A stretch of DNA of 64,000 nt from Nocardia flavorosea NBRC 108225 (GTDB lineage Bacteria; Actinomycetota; Actinomycetes; Mycobacteriales; Mycobacteriaceae): NCBI RefSeq assembly GCF_001613385.1, contig NZ_BDCG01000008.1:310001-374000 (forward strand), read 5' to 3'. Shown here piece by piece: positions 54,509-62,755 of the stretch; within the stretch, counting starts at the first letter, position 1, and each line of letters starts with the position of its first letter. Both the position numbers and the translations under genes were made by a program. The notes below the pieces were generated by a model. It searched no databases and was not told where the DNA came from. It was given only the letters and a program-made list of their open reading frames with translations.

Positions 54509-56642
54509 AGCAGATCTCGGGGTGGAGTACCGCCCGCTGATCCTGAACCCGGCCGACCCCGACGACGAACGGGCACTCGCCGGATTGCGCAGCACACCGC
54601 ATATCGAATTCAACGATCTGCGCGGCTTGCTCGCCGCCGAGTTCGGCAGACTCAACGACCCCCCGGAGACCACCGAGGGTCCGGCGGACGACCGCTGGGT
54701 GTACTACCCGTGGCGGCGCAGCGTTCTGGTCCTGCCGGGGCCGCAGACATTCCGCGCTGTCCGGCTCGACCGCAATCGCTACAAACTCACCCGGGCCGAA
54801 CAGGATCGGCTACGCACCCTCACGGTCGGGGTCGTCGGGCAGAGCGTGGGGCATGGCATCGCCTACACGCTGGCCCAGGAGGGGGCGTGCGGGGCGCTGC
54901 GCCTCGCCGACTACGACGAACTCGAACTGTCCAACCTCAACCGGGTGCCCGCCACCCTGTTCGATATCGGCGTGAACAAGGCCATCGTCACGGCCCGCCG
55001 GATCGCCGAACTGGATCCCTACATACCGGTGGATGTGCGCGGCGGTGGATTGGACGCCTACTCCGTCGACGAATTCTTCGAGGAACTGCACATCGTCGTC
55101 GAGGAATGCGATTCCCTGGATATCAAACTGCTCGTGCGGGAAGCGGCCCGCCGCCGGCGGCTACCGCTGATCATGGAGACCAGCGACCGCGGCCTGCTCG
55201 ATGTGGAACGCTTCGACCTCGAACCGGACCGGCCGCCCTTCCACGGCCTGCTCGGCGATGTCGCGGCCGACCAGCTGCGCGACCTGTCCACCCGGGACAA
55301 AGCTCCCTACGTCGTGGGATTGCTCGGCGCACATGACCTGTCCGCCCGGATGGCGGGCAGCCTGGTCGAGGTGGGCGAGACCTTGAACAGCTGGCCGCAA
55401 CTGGGCGGCGACGTCGTACTCGGCGCGGCCAGTGTCGCGACGGCGGTGCGCCGGATCGGGCTGGGCAGGCCGCTACGGTCGGGCCGCGTCCGGCTCGATA
55501 TCGACCAAGCCCTCGACACCCTCACCGATCCGGACCTCGATACCGACGGCCCCAGCGCCGATATCGAAGCGGATCCGGCACCCGCGACACCGCTCGAGCG
55601 GATCCTCGAATGCGCGCAGCGGGCACCGTCCGGCGGCAATATCCAGCCGTGGACGCTGCACACCACGGGCTACGAAATCCACATCACGCTGGACCCGCGC
55701 TACACCACTGCCCTGGACATCGGGTATCGCGGCAGCGCCGTCGCGGTGGGCGCGGCGCTGTACAACGCTCGCGTCGCAGCGGCTGCCTGCGACCGGCTCG
55801 GCCCCTACGAGCTCATCGAAGCCACCGATCCCCCACTCACCGCGATTCTCCGTCCGGGAACCGGCACCGACCCGGTACTGGCCGCGGATTATCCGGCTGC
55901 GCTGTCCCGGGAGACCAACCGCCGGATCGGCCACGGCGGCCGGATCCCGGACTCCGTCCTGTCCGGGCTCGCCGCCGCGGCCGCCGCCGAGGGCGCACAG
56001 CTGCGGGCCGTCATCGATTCTGCGGCCCTGCGTGCGATGGCCGAGGTGCTGGCCGAATCGGACCGGGTCCGCTACCTGACCCCGCAGCTGCACAGCGAAA
56101 TGTTCGCGGAGATGCGCCGGCCCGGGGACGACCTCACCGACGGTATCGATACCCGATCACTGGAGCTGGCAGCCGACGAACGAGCAGCCCTGCAGATCGG
56201 GCGGCGCGCCGATGTGATGGCTCAATTGCACAGCTGGTCGGCGGGCGCCGCTCTCGGCGATTACGCCCGCGACCGGGTACGTTCCAGCTCTGCCGTCGTC
56301 GCGGTCACCTTCCGCCCCGAACCGGGCGTCCGGGGCGGCGGCTTGACCGATTACGCCAACGCCGGAGCGGCAGTCCAGCGTGTCTGGATCCAGGCGCAAC
56401 GCTCGGGTCTGGCAGTGCAGCCGATGTCGCCGGTGTTCCTGTTTTCGCAAACCCGTACCGAACTGGATGCACTTTCTCCGGCGTACGCGGATAGACTGTC
56501 CACACTTCAGGGTCGTTTCCTGGAAATACTGGAAGTGCCGGAACAAGAAAGCGTGGCGCTGGTACTACGCCTGAGTTATGCGGCAGCTGCCAGCGTGCGG
56601 AGTAAGCGTCGCCCGGTACCGGGCGGAGAGCTCCGCGGTTAG
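54498..56642 (+). CDS. moeY: MoeY-like fusion of E1/ThiF adenylyltransferase and nitroreductase domains
   Basis: 714 residues, the same size as Rv1355c (MoeY). Domain 1 (about 105-340) is an E1/ThiF fold: TLTVGVVGQSVGHGIAYTLAQEGACGALRLADYDELELSNLNR, VVEECDSLDIKLLVREAARRRRLPLIMETSDRG. Its nucleotide loop deviates from GxGxxG, and no catalytic CxxC is seen. Domain 2 (about 365-700) is an FMN nitroreductase: RILECAQRAPSGGNIQPWTLH and TNRRIGHGGRIPDSVL, then the end VQRVWIQAQRSGLAVQPMSP. Despite its historical name, a molybdopterin role is unproven. Such fusions also occur in peptide-modifying pathways. Confidence 0.85.
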   Translation: MLGEADLGVEYRPLILNPADPDDERALAGLRSTPHIEFNDLRGLLAAEFGRLNDPPETTEGPADDRWVYYPWRRSVLVLPGPQTFRAVRLDRNRYKLTRAEQDRLRTLTVGVVGQSVGHGIAYTLAQEGACGALRLADYDELELSNLNRVPATLFDIGVNKAIVTARRIAELDPYIPVDVRGGGLDAYSVDEFFEELHIVVEECDSLDIKLLVREAARRRRLPLIMETSDRGLLDVERFDLEPDRPPFHGLLGDVAADQLRDLSTRDKAPYVVGLLGAHDLSARMAGSLVEVGETLNSWPQLGGDVVLGAASVATAVRRIGLGRPLRSGRVRLDIDQALDTLTDPDLDTDGPSADIEADPAPATPLERILECAQRAPSGGNIQPWTLHTTGYEIHITLDPRYTTALDIGYRGSAVAVGAALYNARVAAAACDRLGPYELIEATDPPLTAILRPGTGTDPVLAADYPAALSRETNRRIGHGGRIPDSVLSGLAAAAAAEGAQLRAVIDSAALRAMAEVLAESDRVRYLTPQLHSEMFAEMRRPGDDLTDGIDTRSLELAADERAALQIGRRADVMAQLHSWSAGAALGDYARDRVRSSSAVVAVTFRPEPGVRGGGLTDYANAGAAVQRVWIQAQRSGLAVQPMSPVFLFSQTRTELDALSPAYADRLSTLQGRFLEILEVPEQESVALVLRLSYAAAASVRSKRRPVPGGELRG

Positions 56643-56658
56643 TGTGATCGGAGATCAG

Positions 56659-58521
56659 GTGCCTCGGCGGACACTCGACTCGCTGGTGACCGAAGTCGCC
56701 GCGGAGCTGATGGGCGTCGACTCGGCGACCATGGTGTCGGCGACCGAACAGGTGCTGGCCATGCTGATCGACTACTTCGATGTGGACTTCAGCTATCTGC
56801 GCCACAACGATCCCAAGACCCGGTCGACGGTGCTGGTGGCCGAATGGCCGCCGCGTCAGGACGTACCCGAGCCCGATCCACTCAAGGTCGTCTATTTCGA
56901 CCAGGCCGATTCGGTATTCCGGTCGCTCGAGCACGCCACCGAACCATTTCTGGTCCCGGCCAGTGCCGCCGACTACCAGCAGACCATCCACTCCGCGTCC
57001 GGGCTCGGCGATATCAGCTCCGCGGCCGTCCCGCTGGTTTCCCGGGGGAAATCCACCGGACTGCTCGGGTTCGTCAAGGTCGGCGACCGGGACTGGAACA
57101 ACCGCGAACTCAATGTGCTCAAGGCGATCGCCACGCTGTTCGCCCAGTTGCAGGCACGGGTGGAAGCCGAGGAACAGCTCCGGTTCATCGCCCTGCACGA
57201 CGATCTGACCGGGCTGTCGAACCGGCGTGCGTTGCTCGAACATATGGAACAGCGGTTGCGGGCCGGCAGTCCCGGGCCCGTCGCGGCCTTCTTCCTCGAC
57301 CTGGACCGGCTCAAGGCTCTCAACGATTTCCTCGGCCACACCGCAGGCGACAAATTCATCCGCACCCTGTCGGAGCGGCTCCAGGACAATCTCGACCCCA
57401 ACGATATGATCGCCCGCCTCGGCGGCGACGAGTTCGTCATCGTGCCCGCCAAACCCATGGACACCGTCGCCGCCGAACACGAGGCGACCCGGATCCGGGA
57501 ACTCATCAGCCGGCGGGTGACCGTCGGCGGTGAATCGGTGAGCCGCGGCGCCAGCGTCGGCGTGGCCGTCGGTGTCCCCGGCGAGACCACCGTCGCCGAT
57601 GTCCTGCGGCGCGCCGATCACGCCCTGCTGTCCGCCAAATCCGGCGGCGGTAACGGGGTCGCGCTGTTCACCGACGCGATGCGCGCCCAGTTCGAGCTCC
57701 AGGACGATGTGGAACTCAATCTGCGCAGCGCCGTCTCCGACGGATCGCTGATCCTGCACTACCAGCCCGAAGTAGACCTGCGCACCGGTCGCATCGTCGC
57801 GATGGAGGCCTTGGTCCGCTGGCTTCATCCCACCCGCGGTCTGCTGCCGCCCGGTGCCTTCGTCACCGTGGCCGAGGCCACCAACCTGGCCGGTGAGCTC
57901 GGCCGCTGGGTTATCCGCACGGCCTGCGCGCAGTTCGCGCGCTGGCGCCGGCAGGGATTGGCGACCAATATGGTCATGCGGATCAACGTATCCCCGGTGC
58001 AGCTGGTGAGCTTGGATTTCGTCGAGCGTATCGAGGATATCCTGCGTCATTTCGGGATCGACGGTAGCTCCATCTGCCTGGAGATCACCGAGCATGTGGT
58101 GGTGCAGGATCTGGCCCGCACCCAGGTGACGCTGCGCGGGCTCAAACGAATGGGCGTACAGATCGCCATCGACGATTTCGGCACCGGCTACTCCTCGCTC
58201 TCCCATCTGAAAGCGCTGCCGGTGGACGCAGTGAAAATCGACCGCGGATTCGTCCAGCGGCTCGGGGCGAGCACCGACGACCTCGCCATCGTGAAATCGA
58301 TTATCGGCCTGGCCGGGTCGTTCGGGCTCGGCGTGGTGGGCGAGGGTGTGGAAACGCCGGTCGCCGCCCGCACACTGGTCGGCCTGGGCTGCTACCGGGC
58401 CCAGGGCTTCCTCATCGCCCGGCCGCTGCCCGCCGACGAGGTCGGTGAACATCTCAGCGTGGGCCGAATCCCCCTCAACCTCGATCTTCCGCGCGCGGGC
58501 CGCGACCAGCCCGACCGTTAG
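56659..58521 (+). CDS. GAF-GGDEF-EAL dual c-di-GMP enzyme (Rv1354c-like)
   Basis: 620 residues. An N-terminal GAF-like sensor (about 20-180) is followed by a GGDEF domain with the intact motif RLGGDEF (GGDEF at 255-259). An EAL domain follows with MEALVRW (EAL at 383-385), EITEHVV, DDFGTGYSSL, VKIDRGFV and GEGVET. Both active sites therefore look complete, so the protein can probably make and break c-di-GMP. The inhibitory RxxD site before GGDEF is replaced by DPND. The GTG at 56659 has GGAG properly spaced; the GTG at 56644 is possible. It is the counterpart of M. tuberculosis Rv1354c, also beside moeY. Confidence 0.92.
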   Translation: MPRRTLDSLVTEVAAELMGVDSATMVSATEQVLAMLIDYFDVDFSYLRHNDPKTRSTVLVAEWPPRQDVPEPDPLKVVYFDQADSVFRSLEHATEPFLVPASAADYQQTIHSASGLGDISSAAVPLVSRGKSTGLLGFVKVGDRDWNNRELNVLKAIATLFAQLQARVEAEEQLRFIALHDDLTGLSNRRALLEHMEQRLRAGSPGPVAAFFLDLDRLKALNDFLGHTAGDKFIRTLSERLQDNLDPNDMIARLGGDEFVIVPAKPMDTVAAEHEATRIRELISRRVTVGGESVSRGASVGVAVGVPGETTVADVLRRADHALLSAKSGGGNGVALFTDAMRAQFELQDDVELNLRSAVSDGSLILHYQPEVDLRTGRIVAMEALVRWLHPTRGLLPPGAFVTVAEATNLAGELGRWVIRTACAQFARWRRQGLATNMVMRINVSPVQLVSLDFVERIEDILRHFGIDGSSICLEITEHVVVQDLARTQVTLRGLKRMGVQIAIDDFGTGYSSLSHLKALPVDAVKIDRGFVQRLGASTDDLAIVKSIIGLAGSFGLGVVGEGVETPVAARTLVGLGCYRAQGFLIARPLPADEVGEHLSVGRIPLNLDLPRAGRDQPDR

Positions 58522-58625
58522 CCGGCCCGAACCGAATAAACCCCGAACCAAATAACACCGGAAGTTAACCGGCTGTTCGACGGCCCGGTTCCGGCGGGCA
58601 CCCAGGCCCGGCCACGATCGGCGGC

Positions 58626-59753
58626 GTGCGCATCGTGCAACTGGCCAACTTCTACGGACCACGTTCCGGAGGTTTGCGTACCGCACTGCACCACCTGGGC
58701 GAAGGGTATGTAGCCGCCGGACACGAGGTAATACTGATCGTCCCCGGGCCACGCCGCGCCGAGGAGATCCTGCCGGGCGGGGTCCTGCGCGTCACGCTGC
58801 CCGCACTACCCATTCTGTGGACCGGTGGCTACCGCGCCGCCGACCCGCGGCGGGTAGCCGATACCCTCACCGGCCTGCGCCCTGACGCGCTGGAAGTTTC
58901 CGACCGGCTGACATTGCGCGGCTTCGGACGCTGGGCCCGGCGCCACGGTGTGGCGGGAGTGATGATTTCGCATGAACGGCTCGACCGGCTGCTGGGCCAG
59001 ATCATGCCGCAGCGGTATGCCCGCCGCCTCGCCGATATCGCCAACCGGCATACGGCCGACCAGTACGACATGGTGGTGTGCACCACCGAATTCGCCCGTG
59101 CCGAATTCCGGCGGATCGACGCACCCAATGTCGAAATGGTTCCGCTGGGAGTCGATCTGGAGCTGTTCAATCCGCATCGCCACGATCACGGCCTGCGGGC
59201 CGACCTCGGCGTGCCCGGTCATCCCCTGCTGGTGCATTGCGGGCGGCTGTCGGTGGAGAAACGGGTGGACCGCAGTATCGAGGCAGTGGCCGAATTACAC
59301 CGCCACGGAGTCGAAGCGCGCCTGGTGGTCGCCGGTGACGGCCCGCGGCGGGAATCACTGGAACGACGGGCCCGGTCGCTGCCGGTGCCGGCCGGAGGCC
59401 TACCCGCGGTCCATTTCACCGGTTTCATCACCGACCGCGCCGAGGTCGCCAGATTGCTGGCCACCGCGGATATCTCGCTGGCTCCCGGCCCGCACGAAAC
59501 ATTCGGGCTCGCCGCGCTGGAGGCGCTCGCCGCGGGCACCCCGGTGGTGGCCAGCCGGTCCTCCGCTCTCGCCGATATCGTGACCGCCGATTGCGGCGCC
59601 GTGGCCGCTGACGAGCCGGCCGCCTTCGCCCGGGCCGTCACCGATGTGCTCGCCCGGCCGGCCGGCCGGCGGCGGGACGCGGCGCGGCTGCGGGCCGAGC
59701 AGTTCACCTGGCCGGCAGCCGTATCGGGAATGCTGTCGGTACTGGACCGCTGA
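58626..59753 (+). CDS. Group 1 (GT4) glycosyltransferase
   Basis: A 375-residue retaining GT-B glycosyltransferase. The N-terminal acceptor domain has VQLANFYGPRSGGLRTALHHLGEGYVAAGHEV. The donor domain has VPLGVDLELFNP, LLVHCGRLSVEKRVDRSIEAVAEL, VVAGDGPRRESLERRA, VHFTGFITDRAEVARLLATADISLAPGPHETFGLAALEALAAGTPVVAS (EX7E-type motif). It resembles the GDP-mannose-dependent enzymes of phosphatidylinositol mannoside synthesis, but the donor cannot be fixed from sequence. The start is GTG. About 100 bases separate it from the GGDEF-EAL gene, so co-transcription is possible. Confidence 0.9.
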   Translation: MRIVQLANFYGPRSGGLRTALHHLGEGYVAAGHEVILIVPGPRRAEEILPGGVLRVTLPALPILWTGGYRAADPRRVADTLTGLRPDALEVSDRLTLRGFGRWARRHGVAGVMISHERLDRLLGQIMPQRYARRLADIANRHTADQYDMVVCTTEFARAEFRRIDAPNVEMVPLGVDLELFNPHRHDHGLRADLGVPGHPLLVHCGRLSVEKRVDRSIEAVAELHRHGVEARLVVAGDGPRRESLERRARSLPVPAGGLPAVHFTGFITDRAEVARLLATADISLAPGPHETFGLAALEALAAGTPVVASRSSALADIVTADCGAVAADEPAAFARAVTDVLARPAGRRRDAARLRAEQFTWPAAVSGMLSVLDR

Positions 59754-59843
59754 CCGGCCGGTTCCTCCGGGGGTCGAGCGACTCGGCGCGCCACCTATTC
59801 CGTATCGCGGTGCCCGGCGCGCGCGGGCGGGCACCGCGAATGA

Positions 59844-60335
59844 TCACACTCGGGCAGGCAACCGCCGGCGACCGCCGACGATATCGCCGATCAATTCGGT
59901 GTAGCCGTCGATCAATTCGGCCAGGCGGTGCCAGCGTTTACGCGCGTGCTGATCGCGCGCCCCGTCGGTTTCGATCACCTCGTTGGCATACACCCAGCCC
60001 CAGGCCATGCGGTCGATCACCGCGCCCAGTGTCTCGGTGTGGATCATCCCGTCGCGCGGTAGTGATCCGCGTTCGCAAATCCACTCGTCGATATCCTCCA
60101 CCAGCTCCCGGCGGCGGTTGTCCACCTCGGCCACCAGCCGCAGGTCCCGCATGGCGGCCCGGCGCGCATGCAACGCCGCCAGCGCATGCGCCGAGCTCAG
60201 TAGATCGTGATCGGCGAATTCGGTCCCCTGGAAACTGCACAACAGCTGCGTCGCCGTAGGCAGTCCGCCCCTCGGGGGCACTACCTGCCGCCCTGTTCGA
60301 ACGTCACCCGGCACCATCACACTCTGTTCAAACAT
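59844..60335 (-). CDS. DUF4254 protein
   Basis: 163 residues. The pattern DHDLLSSAHALAALHARRAAMRD ... RRRELVEDIDEWICERGSL ... GAVIDRMAWGWVYANEVIE ... RKRWHRLAELIDGYTELIGDI fits DUF4254, a helical family common in Nocardia. The ATG at 60335 gives MFEQSVMVPG. The 42-codon upstream extension is unlikely because it carries unusual rare residues and no ribosome binding site. Function unknown. In Nocardia it often lies near ESX effector loci, as here. Confidence 0.8.
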   Translation of the reverse strand: MFEQSVMVPGDVRTGRQVVPPRGGLPTATQLLCSFQGTEFADHDLLSSAHALAALHARRAAMRDLRLVAEVDNRRRELVEDIDEWICERGSLPRDGMIHTETLGAVIDRMAWGWVYANEVIETDGARDQHARKRWHRLAELIDGYTELIGDIVGGRRRLPARV

Positions 60336-60494
60336 GATCGGCTCTCGATTCGGTCGTACCGCTATCGGATAGGTTTTGTTCAGTCGGTGACAATAGTTGA
60401 TACACATCACTGAGCGCCGGAGAAACGCACTATTGCATTCGCCCTTTGGAGTAGATCGCACTCGAAGGGTCAGTCGGCGGCCACGCAGAACGAA

Positions 60495-60526
60495 GCGACC
60501 CCCGGCCTATATCGGCCGGGGGTCGC
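60495..60526 (-). terminator. Terminator of the YbaB operon
   Basis: Perfect 13-base arms GCGACCCCCGGCC (60495-60507) and its complement (60514-60526) enclose TATATC. It lies about 50 bases beyond the YbaB stop on the minus strand. Confidence 0.8.
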
Positions 60527-60577
60527 GTGCCGGCACCCGGGTTCCGGGCCGGTAGGACCTTCGATCGTCCGATCCGA

Positions 60578-61009
60578 TCACGGACTCGATTCTTCCGGCA
60601 CTTCCGGCGGAAACGGATCCCGCAGACTCGGTGCGCCGGGAACCAATTCCGGAAGGTCGGGCATCGCGCCGACGATCTCGGTGATCGGCCCCAGCGCCTC
60701 GACCCGGTACTTCTCCGCGTATCGGGCGGCCTCACGCGCCACCTCAGCGATCTTCCGCGCGAGCGCATCCGGTTTCTCCCGCATCGCGGGTTGCTGCAGT
60801 TCGATCTCCACCACCACCCCCGCGGAGTCGACACTCACCTCGACCTGACCATCGACGGAACGGGCTTGGATACGAACCGTATCCAAGTGTCCGCGGATCT
60901 CGGCCAATCGCGCGATCTGGTCCTCGTATGCATCCATCGCGCGATGAACCTCCATACGGAGCTGCTGACCGACCTCGTCCCCGCTCCGGCCCGGCGACGG
61001 CTGCGTCAT
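60578..61009 (-). CDS. YbaB/EbfC-type nucleoid-associated protein
   Basis: 143 residues. The region MEVHRAMDAYEDQIARLAEIRGHLDTVRIQARSVDGQVEVSVDSAGVVVEIELQQPA is the YbaB/EbfC fold: a helical tweezer followed by beta strands. LARKIAEVAREAARYAEKYR forms the last helix. The C-terminal Pro/Glu tail is an extension. In Nocardia, YbaB-like proteins of this longer type frequently accompany ESX effectors rather than DnaX/RecR, which fits its neighbours here. It overlaps the upstream small gene by four bases (ATGA). Confidence 0.82.
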   Translation of the reverse strand: MTQPSPGRSGDEVGQQLRMEVHRAMDAYEDQIARLAEIRGHLDTVRIQARSVDGQVEVSVDSAGVVVEIELQQPAMREKPDALARKIAEVAREAARYAEKYRVEALGPITEIVGAMPDLPELVPGAPSLRDPFPPEVPEESSP

Positions 61010-61269
61010 CGGGAATCATCCCCGAGCGCCGCGAACGCTTCGGCCCGATGCCTGACCATCATGGCCGCGACATCCGCCCTGCGCTCGTAGGGCCATGCGG
61101 TATCGGCCAGATGATGCAGAAGCCATCCGGTATCCGCCTCGTCCAAACGAGCCACCGCGAACAACACGATGTCCTCCATGACCAGCATGTGATCTTCGAC
61201 CGGATCGATCTCGCCCCGCAGGAGCCGTAGCACGATATCCCGGGACAAGGGCAGATCCGAATCGCCCAT
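61006..61269 (-). CDS. Small hypothetical helical protein preceding YbaB
   Basis: 87 residues, MGDSDLPLSRDIVLRLLRGEIDPVEDHMLVMEDIVLFAVARLDEADTGWLLHHLADTAWPYERRADVAAMMVRHRAEAF..., helical and acidic, no membrane segment. It is not recognised as a named family. The four-base overlap with the YbaB gene makes a two-gene operon. It is divergent from the damaged effector frame at 61338. Confidence 0.7.
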   Translation of the reverse strand: MGDSDLPLSRDIVLRLLRGEIDPVEDHMLVMEDIVLFAVARLDEADTGWLLHHLADTAWPYERRADVAAMMVRHRAEAFAALGDDSR

Positions 61270-61967
61270 ACACCTTCACTCCACTCGGTTCCGCGACGCC
61301 GCCTGCACGACAACCGATGCACTCGTGCACCGGATGAAGCGGCCGCCCCCTGCTGGAGCACGGGGGCGTAGCCGGATTCGAGGGTATCCCGTCCTACCGG
61401 GATCGACACCTCACCCGCCGCCGCGGATCGGATGCCGCTGACGGCAACGGCAGTCGCCACCGATTCCCAACCCGCGACACTGCCCACCCCACCACTCCCG
61501 CAGACACTGCGCAGAACATACCGAACACCTCCGCCGAGAGTCTCGCCCACGCCGGAAATACCGCGAGCCAGCCGAGTTCGCCGGGTAATCCACCCCCGTC
61601 CACAGCTGAACAAACCGGGAATGGTGCCACGAGTACCGGAGGCGAACCAGCAACACCGGCCGGAGCAGCACCGGCGACGATCGCCGCAACGAGCGGTCCG
61701 GGCATACCGCCGACGCCGACTCGAACTTCCGACGCCGCGACTGTCTCCCCATCGCCCCGTGCGCAGGCAACAGGAAGGAACGACACCCCGGGGACCTTCG
61801 AACGACAACGACCGAGCACTCCCTGGTCCCGCAGCTCATCGCCTGCCGGACCACCGAACAGGGTATCGGCGCCCGCCGCCGAGCCCGGCGGGACAAGACC
61901 ACCGTCCGCATCTCCGCCTCCGGCCGCGCAACGGAAAAACAAGCGAGACCAGCGTGAAACCCTCCCC
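61270..61967 (+). pseudogene. Start-less Pro/Thr/Ser-rich open frame upstream of the zincin-like domain (truncated effector)
   Basis: From the TGA at 61335 to 61968 one plus-strand frame stays open for 210 codons in register with the next feature, yet contains no ATG, GTG or TTG. Its translation is a typical disordered effector linker: NIPNTSAESLAHAGNTASQP, PPPSTAEQTGNGATSTGGEP, ATPAGAAPATIAATSGPGIP, SPSPRAQATGRNDTPG, PPSASPPPAAQRKNKRDQRE. The helical ESX-export domain that should precede it is absent; only 68 bases separate the frame from the divergent YbaB operon. I read this as an effector gene that has lost its 5' end. Confidence 0.6.
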
Positions 61968-62681
61968 GTGGATGCCGCGGCGCGCGATACCGGGAACGCC
62001 GCTGCCCAAACGAATCAGTTCCTCGTACAGGCACTGACAGCCCGGCACGATCTGCGGGTTGTCGGCTTCGACGCTCCGGGAATCGCCCCGGGCACATGCC
62101 ACGAAATAGCGGTGGCGATCGATGATGTACTCACCGAACACCCCCACCTCGCACTCGGCGAATTCGTGATCGGCGAATGCGGGCAAGACGTCACCAGGCT
62201 CGAATGGGCCCAGGTGCCGGGCGAGCACGGGCCGGAGACCCAGATACGGCGGCTGACACTACAGTACGAGGTCGCGTGCAGGCCCGAGCTCTACTTCGAG
62301 AAAGTCCGCGCCGGGACAGCCCCCGGCAGGCCGGGCCCCGGCTCCGAGGAACGACCCGTGTACTGCGCAATCGTCCGAGAACTCGGTCACGCGCTCGATA
62401 CTCTCGGTGGCCTGCACGCACGCCGGGTCGCGCAGCGTACCCTCATCGCCGAATATTTCGTGCTGCGCGGAGCCGAGCTGTACACAGAGACACTGGGCAG
62501 TGTCGTACACGGGTACCAACAGTGGCGGGACGGTCCTGGCGATAATGGCTCCGCGGGCGGCAGGTTCGATCCGGGACCGGCACTGGCGGACGCTTTCGTG
62601 GAAGTACAGCTGAACCGGGGAGAAGCCGGGGCGCCCGCTCGCGCGCTACGGCGATTGCTCGTGGAAACGGCGAGACCGTAA
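61968..62681 (+). CDS. Zincin-like effector domain with degenerate HExxH motif
   Basis: 237 residues from the GTG at 61968, probably the C-terminal part of a longer ancestral effector. ARHDLRVVGFDAPGIAPGTCHEIAVAIDDVLTEHP, EFVIGECGQDVTRLEW, RPVYCAIVRELGHALDTLGGLHARRVAQRTLIAEYF and PGPALADAFVEVQLNRGEAGAPARALRRLLVE follow the order of a metalloprotease-like C-terminal domain found in mycobacterial and nocardial ESX/CpnT-type effectors. There the motif is VHEFGHALD; here it is VRELGHALD, so the first zinc His is Arg. Together with the missing start, this suggests an inactive or decaying gene. Confidence 0.6.
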   Translation: MDAAARDTGNAAAQTNQFLVQALTARHDLRVVGFDAPGIAPGTCHEIAVAIDDVLTEHPHLALGEFVIGECGQDVTRLEWAQVPGEHGPETQIRRLTLQYEVACRPELYFEKVRAGTAPGRPGPGSEERPVYCAIVRELGHALDTLGGLHARRVAQRTLIAEYFVLRGAELYTETLGSVVHGYQQWRDGPGDNGSAGGRFDPGPALADAFVEVQLNRGEAGAPARALRRLLVETARP

Positions 62682-62755
62682 TGGATCCACACTGCCTACG
62701 GGACTTCGGCAGCCGGCGCAGCGCCCGGTGCGGAGGCGTCGAACGGTGACATCCA

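Noticed and set aside
56305..58752. 815-codon minus-strand frame antisense to the GGDEF-EAL gene
   Set aside because: Shadow frame; the sense strand carries complete c-di-GMP enzyme motifs.
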